Source of the DNA: an uncultured Oscillibacter sp.
GTDB lineage: Bacteria > Bacillota > Clostridia > Oscillospirales > Oscillospiraceae
DNA: 5,378 nucleotides
Assembly: GCA_910588175.1 (NCBI GenBank)
Contig: CAJUQQ010000097.1
Location: 1-5,378 of the forward strand
Reading direction: 5' to 3'
Shown: positions 1 to 4,930 of the stretch, piece by piece
How the letters are laid out: each line of letters starts with the position of its first letter
How positions within the stretch are numbered: the stretch's first letter is position 1
The notes under the pieces: model-generated
What the model saw: the letters and a program-made list of their open reading frames with translations, nothing else
Databases searched by the model: none
What the model was told of the DNA's origin: nothing
Position numbers and translations under genes: made by a program

Positions 1-958
1 ACAGGTTCATGACCATGATGGAGTAGCACACGCCCTCGTTATAGGACCCGAAGTAACGGATCAGCACGGTGAAGAGGCCGCAGCCCACGCCGAAGATCAG
101 CTGGCCCTTTTTGGTGACGGGAGAGGTGGCGTAGTCGGTGGCCATGAAAAACGCGCCCAGCATGAGGCCGCCGCCAAAGATGCTGTACATCATCCAGTCC
201 AGGCTGCTTCCGGCCTTGGGGAACAGGAAGGTGAGAACAGCCACGGTGCCGATGTAGGCCACGGGGGTCTGCCAGTTGATGACCTTCCGCCAGATGAGGT
301 ATACGCCGCCGATGATCAGCATCAGCGCGGAGACCTCGCCCAGGGAACCGCCGGTCTGGCCCAGGAACATCTCTCTTACGCCGTATGTACTGGTGAGGTT
401 GGCAAAGCTCTCCGCCAGGGCGGCGGGGTCGGTGCCCTTCATATAAGAGAGAGGCGTGGCGGCGGTAACAAGATCCACGTTGGAGCCGAAGAGGGCCGCC
501 TTGCCTCCGGCGGGGTCCGCCCAGGTGGTCATGGACCCGGCGTAGCTGGCCAGCAGCACGGCCCGGCCCGCCAGGGCGGGGTTCACGAAGTTTTTGCCAA
601 TGCCGCCGAAGAGCTGCTTGACAATGATGATGGCGAAGGCGTCGCCGATGAGGATCATCCAGTAGGGAATCTGCACGGGGCTGACGAAGGCCAGCAGCAT
701 GCCGGTGACGACGGCGGAGAGGTCCTGGAAGGACTGGGGCTTCTTCATCAGCTGGCGGTACAGCCACTCGAAGAAGACGCACCCCGCCACGGACACGGCG
801 GTGAGGGTCAGGGCCCGGAGGCCGAAGTTGAAGCAGGCGTAAGCCAGGGCGGGCAGCATGGCGATGATAACGTCCTTCATGATGCCCTGGGTGGTCTCGC
901 TTCCGCGGATATGGGGCGAGGAGGTGGCGATCAGCTTGAGATTCTTGTAGTCCGTCAT
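1..958 (-). CDS. rnfD: RnfD, membrane subunit of the Rnf ferredoxin:NAD+ oxidoreductase (3' end cut off by window edge)
   Basis: RnfD is an integral membrane subunit of the Rnf complex, which moves electrons between reduced ferredoxin and NAD+ while exporting Na+ or H+. I read 319 codons from an ATG whose ATGA overlaps the rnfC stop; the stop codon lies beyond the left edge, and with families usually about 310-350 residues only a short C-terminus should be missing. Visible family signatures are GKNFVNPALAGR (residues 121-132), the flavinylation motif DLVTAATPL (162-170), in which T168 should carry FMN through a phosphoester bond, MATDYATSPVT (272-282), and the end segment SYNEGVCYSIMVMNL. Hydrophobic spans near 28-46, 47-67, 80-114, 205-223, 231-247, 255-274 and 286-302 fit a polytopic protein. 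The usual Gly in the flavinylation motif is Ala (A166). A 309-residue open frame over the same bases has no membrane character and is a shadow. The identification is secure. Confidence 0.96.
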   Translation of the reverse strand, partial: MTDYKNLKLIATSSPHIRGSETTQGIMKDVIIAMLPALAYACFNFGLRALTLTAVSVAGCVFFEWLYRQLMKKPQSFQDLSAVVTGMLLAFVSPVQIPYWMILIGDAFAIIIVKQLFGGIGKNFVNPALAGRAVLLASYAGSMTTWADPAGGKAALFGSNVDLVTAATPLSYMKGTDPAALAESFANLTSTYGVREMFLGQTGGSLGEVSALMLIIGGVYLIWRKVINWQTPVAYIGTVAVLTFLFPKAGSSLDWMMYSIFGGGLMLGAFFMATDYATSPVTKKGQLIFGVGCGLFTVLIRYFGSYNEGVCYSIMVMNL

Positions 959-2331
959 TTGTTGACAACCTCCTTTTTCGCCTCTTCGGCGGCTTTTTTG
1001 GCCTCGGCGGCGGCCTTGGCCTTGGCCGCGGCGTCCTTCACCAGCTGCTTGCCGGTCTTGAACATATGGGTCAGGTGCAGCCGGGCGGGACAGGTATAGG
1101 CGCAGGCGCCGCACTCCATGCAGTCCATAATGTGGGCATCGTTCAGCTCGTCCACCAGACCCTTGGAGGCATACTGGTACAGGAACAGAGGCTCCAGGTG
1201 CATGGGGCACACGCCCACGCACTTGCCGCAGCGGATGCACTGGGGATGCTCCACGGTCTGCTCCTCCTTCTCGCAGAAGGCCAGCATGCAGCCCGTGCCC
1301 TTGGCCACGGGGATATCGGCGGTGTACTGGGCCATGCCCATCATGGGGCCGCCGGCAATCAGCTTATAGGTGCCGTCCTTCAGCCCGCCGCAGAAGTCGA
1401 ACAGAAGGGACACAGGGGTGCCGATGGGACACTCCACGTTCTTGGGCTCCACCACGCCGGAGCCGGAAACCGTTACCACTTTTTTCACCACGGGCATGCC
1501 CGTCGTGATGGCTTTGTAGATGGCGCAGGTGGTATTGATATTGAAGACCGCGCAGCCGATGTTGCTGGGCAGTCCGCCGGGAGGGACCTGCTTGCCGGTG
1601 ACGGCCTGGCAGAGCTGCTTCTCACCGCCCTGGGGGTAGCGGCAGCGGAGGCCCTCCACCACCACGGGAGCGTGCTTTTCGGCGATGGTCTTATTCAGCT
1701 GGTCGATGCCGTTTTGTTTGTTGACCTCGACGCCGATGACCACCTTTTCCACGCCGAACATCTTGGCCAGGTAGGTCGCCCCGCCGATGATCTCCTCGGA
1801 GCGCTCCAGCATGGCCCGGTGGTCGCCGGTGATGTAAGGCTCGCACTCCGCGCCGTTGATGATGACGGTGTCTACTTTTCCGATTCCGCCGGAAATCTTG
1901 ACGTGGGTGGGGAAGGTCGCGCCGCCCATGCCGACGATGCCGGCGTTTTTCACGATTTCCACCATTTCATCCACGCTGAGGGTGTCCGGGTTGGCGGGGG
2001 CCTGAACCTCTTCGCTGACCTCGTCCTGTCCGTCGTTGTCAATGACCACGGACATCATGTTTCCGCCCATGGAATAGGGCCGGGGCTCCACCGCCTTGAC
2101 GGTGCCGGAGACGCTGGCGTGGATGGGAGCGCCGAGACCGCGGAACTCGCCGATCTTCTGGCCAACCTTCACATGGTCGCCGGCCTTCACCAGGGGGGTG
2201 CATGGCGCGCCGAAATGCTGGGACATGGGAATGACCACTTGAGCCGGGGCAGGCAGCTGCTCAATGGCCTTTTCATTGGTCGCGGCTTTCATATCATGGG
2301 GATGAACGCCGCCAAAGAACGCTTGTGCCAT
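955..2331 (-). CDS. rnfC: RnfC, NADH-side iron-sulfur/flavin subunit of the Rnf complex
   Basis: RnfC is the peripheral cytoplasmic subunit of the Rnf complex and the site where NAD(H) and FMN bind; electrons pass through its two [4Fe-4S] clusters. The 458-residue protein begins with the RnfC signature GGVHPHDMK (7-15). A barrel-sandwich (biotinyl-like) domain follows at about 30-85. The nucleotide-binding domain contains GIVGMGGATFPTHVK (131-145) and NGAECEPYITGDHRAM (159-174). An SLBB-type segment spans about 285-335, including AGGPMMG. Two ferredoxin-type motifs come next: C365-C368-C371-C375P and C404-C407-C410-C414P. The last 25 residues are a Lys/Ala/Glu-rich helical tail, much shorter than the long repeats of proteobacterial RnfC. 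The start is supported by GAGGTG 5 bases upstream of the ATG. rnfC is the first gene of the operon, as is usual for the clostridial order C-D-G-E-A-B, and overlaps rnfD by 4 bp. All cluster ligands are present. Confidence 0.97.
   Translation of the reverse strand: MAQAFFGGVHPHDMKAATNEKAIEQLPAPAQVVIPMSQHFGAPCTPLVKAGDHVKVGQKIGEFRGLGAPIHASVSGTVKAVEPRPYSMGGNMMSVVIDNDGQDEVSEEVQAPANPDTLSVDEMVEIVKNAGIVGMGGATFPTHVKISGGIGKVDTVIINGAECEPYITGDHRAMLERSEEIIGGATYLAKMFGVEKVVIGVEVNKQNGIDQLNKTIAEKHAPVVVEGLRCRYPQGGEKQLCQAVTGKQVPPGGLPSNIGCAVFNINTTCAIYKAITTGMPVVKKVVTVSGSGVVEPKNVECPIGTPVSLLFDFCGGLKDGTYKLIAGGPMMGMAQYTADIPVAKGTGCMLAFCEKEEQTVEHPQCIRCGKCVGVCPMHLEPLFLYQYASKGLVDELNDAHIMDCMECGACAYTCPARLHLTHMFKTGKQLVKDAAAKAKAAAEAKKAAEEAKKEVVNK
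968..975 (-). promoter_or_regulatory. Shine-Dalgarno site for rnfD inside rnfC
   Basis: On the minus strand AAGGAGGT lies 9 bases before the rnfD ATG and within the last codons of rnfC. Together with the ATGA stop/start overlap this fixes the rnfD start and indicates translational coupling of the two subunits. Confidence 0.85.
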
Positions 2332-2336
2332 TATTT

Positions 2337-2342
2337 CACCTC
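2337..2342 (-). promoter_or_regulatory. Shine-Dalgarno site for rnfC
   Basis: Minus-strand GAGGTG is followed by the 5-base spacer AAATA and then the rnfC ATG. It sits in an A-rich, probably single-stranded stretch directly downstream of the folded leader. Confidence 0.85.
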
Positions 2343-2355
2343 ATTTTTTAGTGCT

Positions 2356-2395
2356 GACAGCGGCCCGGGCGCGGACGGAGAGACCGTCCACTGTC
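2356..2395 (-). promoter_or_regulatory. Folded 5' leader of the rnf transcript
   Basis: If transcription starts near 2434, the rnf mRNA has an untranslated leader of about 100 nt. Read on the minus strand it contains a perfect hairpin, GGACGG-TCTCT-CCGTCC (2389-2373), enclosed by an outer arm pair GACAG (2395-2391) and CTGTC (2360-2356). The self-complementary GCCCGGGC (2370-2363) lies between the inner hairpin and the closing arm. No U-run follows, so this is not an intrinsic terminator. I recognise no known riboswitch class. It could stabilise the mRNA, bind a protein or control access to the ribosome site about 15 bases downstream; which of these applies is unknown. The pairing is read by eye. 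Confidence 0.5.
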
Positions 2396-2412
2396 GGGAC
2401 GGGCTGACGTGC

Positions 2413-2475
2413 CTGGACAGACTATCACATACTGCATGATATTGTACACCCTTCTTGGAAAAATGTCCAGTCTGT
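2413..2475. repeat. Inverted-repeat arms flanking the rnf promoter, possible operator
   Basis: CTGGAC (2413-2418) is the exact inverse of GTCCAG (2465-2470), and ACAGACT (2417-2423) is the exact inverse of AGTCTGT (2469-2475). The arms therefore bracket the -35 and -10 boxes, and one arm overlaps the -35 box. A second imperfect dyad, TATCA-N9-TGATA (2423-2441), covers the predicted start site and touches the -10 box. Neither matches a full Rex consensus (TTGTTAA-N4-TTAACAA) or an Fnr consensus. These may be regulator sites or chance. Confidence 0.35.
2441..2469 (-). promoter_or_regulatory. Sigma-A-type promoter of the rnf operon
   Basis: On the minus strand, -35 TGGACA (2469-2464, 5 of 6 consensus) and -10 TACAAT (2446-2441, 5 of 6) are separated by exactly 17 bases. 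The predicted start point is near 2434, leaving a leader of about 100 nt before rnfC. An AT-rich palindrome, TTTTCTGGAAAA (2486-2497), lies 17-28 bases upstream of the -35 box, where an UP element or activator site would sit. Confidence 0.75.
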
Positions 2476-2650
2476 GAACGGCTATTTTTCTGGAAAATTT
2501 GTATTTTCTTGCGAAGCTCCGGCGTCCCCGGGCCGGAACCGCCGGTAATCGTTTAAATCGCTTAAAAACCTGTATTCATAACCGGAAAATACCGGATAGA
2601 GGCGGATTTTTCCCGTCAGACAAGCAGCTTTCCCGCGGCGCGGGATGGCG
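2476..2650. other. Intergenic stretch with no recognisable gene
   Basis: This part of the 365-base gap between rnfC and the racemase gene contains no reading frame with family features or a convincing ribosome site. It is richer in A and T than the neighbouring genes. It holds a tandem 9-mer (2548-2565), two copies of ACCGGA spaced by 10 bases (2581 and 2591), the palindrome TTTTCTGGAAAA (2486-2497), and a GC-rich hairpin TCCCGCGGCGCGGGA (2631-2645) without a U-run on either strand. I assign no function. Confidence 0.6.
2548..2565. repeat. Two abutting 9-bp direct repeats
   Basis: ATCGTTTAA (2548-2556) is followed directly by ATCGCTTAA (2557-2565), differing at one base. They lie about 115-130 bases upstream of the predicted rnf start point. 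Direct repeats of this period can be sites for dimeric regulators, but two copies is weak evidence. Confidence 0.4.
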
Positions 2651-2680
2651 GAAAAAGACCGTCCGGACAATGTCCAACGG
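2651..2680 (-). terminator. Intrinsic terminator of the racemase gene
   Basis: On the minus strand, 17 bases after the racemase stop codon, the arms CCGTTGGAC and GTCCGGACGG pair around an ATT loop, with one bulged G, and are followed by TCTTTTT. This is a standard rho-independent terminator and separates the racemase transcript from the rnf operon downstream. Confidence 0.8.
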
Positions 2681-2696
2681 CTGTGGCTCCAGCATC

Positions 2697-3362
2697 TTAC
2701 ACGGCGGGCCGCTGGCCCCCGTCCTCCAGGACCAGCTCCGCCAGCCGCTCCCCCGGGTCCAGGACGGGCAGGGCCGTCCGCTTTTGCAGGGCCTCCTTTA
2801 CATAGGGAAAATGGGTGCAGCCCAGCACCACCGCCTCCGCTCCGTTCCCCTCGAAAAAGCGGAGCAGATGCTCCAGGCCGCAGTCACGCACAAGGTCTTC
2901 CGGCGGCCTCCCCGCTTCCACTCCCAGCACCAGCTCCAGGTTCGACGCGCCGAACACCCGCGTTTCGGGGGAAGCGTTCACCATGGCCCGCTCCACTCCG
3001 GCGGCTCCCTGGCTGTTGGCGGCCAGAACGCCCAGACGGCGGTACCGGCGGGCCGTCTCGCCATAAACATCCATAGGGGTCCAGATTCGCAGGCCCCGGG
3101 CCACCCCCAGGGCGCGGGCGTCGATGGTGGCGCTGAGGGAGTTGCAGTAGAGAAGCACCCGATCCATTCCCGCCTCTTTGATCCGGTCCAGAAGGGCTCC
3201 CACCGCCTCTTCCCGGGCGGACTGAGCGCCAACCTGGAACGCGGTCTGCTCCTCCGGGGTCCTGGAGACTGGGAAGCTAAGCCCCTTTACACCATGTTGG
3301 TTCAGAAGGGTTACACCCATCCGCGTGTCCACCGGCGTGCCGGCAATGACGGCAATCTTCAT
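2697..3362 (-). CDS. Aspartate/glutamate racemase family protein (MurI-like, atypical N-terminus)
   Basis: This 221-residue protein belongs to the cofactor-independent Asp/Glu racemase superfamily, which interconverts L and D amino acids using two cysteines. Both are visible: C73 in YCNSLSATID (72-81, equivalent to CNTASA of MurI) and C182 in LGCTHFPYV (180-188), the strongest MurI-like motif. The second-half strand GVLAANSQG (111-119) and the end segment LDPGERLAEL (201-210) also fit. The N-terminus reads MKIAVIAGTPVDTRMG instead of the MurI DSGxGG loop; D12 might replace the usual catalytic Asp. At 221 residues it is shorter than typical MurI (about 250-280). Minus-strand AGGAGAGG lies 6 bases before the ATG and supports the start. 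The gene is monocistronic, with its own promoter and terminator. Substrate is uncertain: glutamate for peptidoglycan, aspartate or another amino acid. I would not call it murI without checking for a second copy. Confidence 0.85.
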   Translation of the reverse strand: MKIAVIAGTPVDTRMGVTLLNQHGVKGLSFPVSRTPEEQTAFQVGAQSAREEAVGALLDRIKEAGMDRVLLYCNSLSATIDARALGVARGLRIWTPMDVYGETARRYRRLGVLAANSQGAAGVERAMVNASPETRVFGASNLELVLGVEAGRPPEDLVRDCGLEHLLRFFEGNGAEAVVLGCTHFPYVKEALQKRTALPVLDPGERLAELVLEDGGQRPAV

Positions 3363-3387
3363 TCATATCCTCTCCTTTTCGCCGCCT

Positions 3388-3416
3388 ATTGTACCACAGC
3401 CCCGCCGCCGGTTCAA
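3388..3416 (-). promoter_or_regulatory. Sigma-A-type promoter of the racemase gene
   Basis: Minus-strand TTGAAC (3416-3411) and TACAAT (3393-3388) are separated by 17 bases. The predicted start near 3381 gives a short leader of about 20 bases that carries the AGGAGAGG ribosome site (3376-3369). Confidence 0.7.
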
Positions 3417-3460
3417 TACGGGTGTTCTCCCTTTCTGTCCTACCCGCCTTCCGTGGTCCA

Positions 3461-3466
3461 TATAGT
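3461..3466 (+). promoter_or_regulatory. Possible -10 element for the flippase gene
   Basis: TATAGT lies 19 bases before the GTG-rich ribosome-site end, but no good sigma-A -35 box is seen 16-18 bases upstream. The wider octamer CATATAGT (3459-3466) matches 7 of 8 positions of the mother-cell sigma-E -10 consensus CATACANT, which would suit a SpoVB-like gene, yet a convincing sigma-E -35 element is also missing. Treat as tentative. Confidence 0.3.
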
Positions 3467-3473
3467 GTAGGAT

Positions 3474-3480
3474 GGGGGTG
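3474..3480 (+). promoter_or_regulatory. Shine-Dalgarno site that decides the TTG start of the flippase
   Basis: GGGGGTG (6 of 7 to GGAGGTG) is followed by five T residues and then TTG at 3486. This favours the TTG start over the in-frame ATG at 3504, which has only GGAAG before it. Homologues also commonly begin MKK/MRK followed by a short stretch before the first membrane helix. Confidence 0.65.
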
Positions 3481-3485
3481 TTTTT

Positions 3486-4862
3486 TTGAAAAAAGGAAGC
3501 TCTATGTTCTACGGCGCGCTCCTGCTCACCGGGGCGAATCTGGCCCTCCGGATGGCGGGCATGAGCTTTCAGGTCTACCTCTCCGGCCGGGTCGGCGCCG
3601 CCGGAGTGGGCCTGCTTCAGCTCATTTTATCTGTAAAGATGCTTGCCTTTACAGTTGGCTCCGCCGGGGCCCGGACCTGTGCTCTCTACCTCTCCGCCGA
3701 GGCTCTGGGGCGGAGGAGGAGCGTCCGCCCGGCCTTGTCCGGCTGCGTTTGGTACTGTCTGCTGTTTTCCCTGCCCACGGCGGCGGGACTCTGGGCCCTC
3801 ACCCCCCGGATTGCCGCCGGCTGGATTGGAGACGCCGCCGGAGAGGACGCTCTCCGGGCCTTTGCCCTCTTCCTCCCCGCCGCCTGCCTGGGGGGCGTGA
3901 TGACCGGCCTCTACACCGCCGCCGGCCGTCTGCGGACCCTGGTGGCGGTGGAATTTCTGGAGCAGTTCTGCGCCATGGCGGCAACCTTTGCCCTCCTCTC
4001 CCGCTGGGCGGGCGGAGACCCGGGGCGCTGCTGTCTGTCCGTGTCCCTGGGGGCCTCCGCCGCGTCGGTGCTGTCGCTGTGGGTGCTGTGGCTCCTCCGG
4101 CGGGAGGGCGCTCCCCTGGGGCGGGAGGACCGCCCGCCCTGGCGGCGAATCCTCCACATCGCCCTGCCCGTGGGCCTGGCGGACGACCTCCGGGCCGGGC
4201 TGAATACAATTGAAAACCTCATCATTCCCCGCCGTCTGGCCCTTTACGCCGGGACGGTGAACGCCATGGCGGACTATGGCGTCCTTCACGGCATGGTATT
4301 CCCTGTGCTGATGTTTCCCGCCGCCATCCTGGCCTCCCTGGCGGACCTTCTGGTAGCGGAGTTCTCCCGCTGTGCCCGCCGCCCAGGGCAGGTCCGGGTC
4401 CGGTATCTGGCCCGGCAAGGACTGCGGGTCTCCTGGCTCTTCGGCGTCTGCGCCGGGGGAGCTATTTTCGCCGCCGCCCGCCCCTTGGGAGAGCTGCTCT
4501 ATCACAGCGAGACCGCCGGAGCCTGTCTCCGTCTTTACGCGCCCCTGGTCCCCATTCTCTATCTGGACGTGGTGGTGGACGCCATGTGCAAGGGTCTGGG
4601 CCAGCAGAGCGCCAACGCCCGGTACAACCTGATGACGAACCTGCTGGACGTGGCCCTTCTCTGGCTGCTGCTGCCCCGGTTCGGCATGGGTGGATACTAT
4701 TTCAGCTTTGCCGCCTCCCATCTGGTAAACTTTGCCCTCAGCTTCCGCCGCCTGGGGCGGTCGGTGGAGCTCGGGTCTCTGGGAACGCTGTTCCGGGGGC
4801 TGGGAGCGGAGGACGCCCGGTGGCTCCGGGGCCTTCTGGCCGGACGGAAGTCTGACGATTGA
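3486..4862 (+). CDS. SpoVB/MurJ-type lipid flippase homologue (MOP superfamily, polysaccharide biosynthesis protein)
   Basis: This 458-residue polytopic membrane protein belongs to the MOP exporter superfamily (MatE/polysaccharide biosynthesis branch). Members move lipid-linked sugar precursors across the cytoplasmic membrane; SpoVB of Bacillus (518 residues) serves spore cortex synthesis and MurJ exports lipid II. Family-like segments are GALLLTGANLALRMAGM (10-26), the amphipathic GLYTAAGRLRTLVAVEFLEQ (141-160), LPVGLADDLRAGLNTIENLIIPRRL (around 227-251, resembling the conserved IIPRRL region of clostridial SpoVB-like proteins), MFPAAILASLADLLVAEFSR (276-295), and ARYNLMTNLLDVALLWLLLPRFGMGGYYF (around 378-406). 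I count about 12 hydrophobic spans. The start is TTG, supported by GGGGGTG 5 bases upstream. The gene is divergent from the racemase. The stop codon overlaps the promoter of the next gene, with no terminator between them, so some read-through into the kinase is likely. Cargo and any role specific to sporulation are inferred. Confidence 0.88.
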   Translation: MKKGSSMFYGALLLTGANLALRMAGMSFQVYLSGRVGAAGVGLLQLILSVKMLAFTVGSAGARTCALYLSAEALGRRRSVRPALSGCVWYCLLFSLPTAAGLWALTPRIAAGWIGDAAGEDALRAFALFLPAACLGGVMTGLYTAAGRLRTLVAVEFLEQFCAMAATFALLSRWAGGDPGRCCLSVSLGASAASVLSLWVLWLLRREGAPLGREDRPPWRRILHIALPVGLADDLRAGLNTIENLIIPRRLALYAGTVNAMADYGVLHGMVFPVLMFPAAILASLADLLVAEFSRCARRPGQVRVRYLARQGLRVSWLFGVCAGGAIFAAARPLGELLYHSETAGACLRLYAPLVPILYLDVVVDAMCKGLGQQSANARYNLMTNLLDVALLWLLLPRFGMGGYYFSFAASHLVNFALSFRRLGRSVELGSLGTLFRGLGAEDARWLRGLLAGRKSDD

Positions 4863-4887
4863 ATTTTGCCGGAAGTCCTGTTATAAT
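4859..4887 (+). promoter_or_regulatory. Strong extended -10 promoter for the histidine kinase, overlapping the flippase stop codon
   Basis: TTGAAT (4859-4864) and a perfect TATAAT (4882-4887) are 17 bases apart, and TG one base before the -10 box (4879-4880) makes it an extended -10. The -35 box contains the flippase TGA stop (4860-4862). The predicted start near 4894 leaves a leader of about 37 bases before the kinase ATG. This is the best promoter match in the window. Confidence 0.8.
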
Positions 4888-4930
4888 GGTGGACATGATC
4901 TCACGATTCCACCGGAAAGGAGCTTCCGCT

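Noticed and set aside
39..968. A 309-residue open frame on the minus strand over rnfD
   Set aside because: It is Arg/His/Pro-rich low-complexity sequence with no family features, while the rnfD frame over the same bases carries clear RnfD motifs and a coupled start. It is a GC-driven shadow frame.
1066..2439. A 457-residue open frame antisense to rnfC
   Set aside because: It is His/Ala/Gly/Leu-rich with no domain signatures or ribosome site, and lies opposite a fully supported rnfC. It reflects codon bias, not an antisense gene.
2465..2500. Rex operator near TCTGTGAACGG upstream of rnf
   Set aside because: Only one half-site resembles the consensus; the required inverted second half at the right spacing is missing.
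2631..2645. GC-rich hairpin TCCCGCGGCGCGGGA as a second terminator
   Set aside because: There is no U-run after the stem on either strand, and a proper terminator for the racemase already lies at 2651-2680.
2482..2670. A 62-residue minus-strand small protein in the gap upstream of rnfC
   Set aside because: Its TTG start lies inside the racemase terminator hairpin, it has no ribosome site, and the product shows no recognisable features.
2499..3470. A 323-residue plus-strand open frame across the intergenic region and racemase
   Set aside because: It starts in non-coding DNA, runs antisense to the racemase, crosses that gene's promoter and terminator, and resembles no protein.
3627..4721. A 364-residue open frame antisense to the flippase gene
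   Set aside because: It is Gly/Gln/Pro-rich without family features and fully contained opposite a well-supported membrane protein.
4863..4930. Intrinsic terminator between the flippase and kinase genes
   Set aside because: No stable stem followed by a T-run is present; the short stems near 4907-4928 surround the kinase ribosome site instead.
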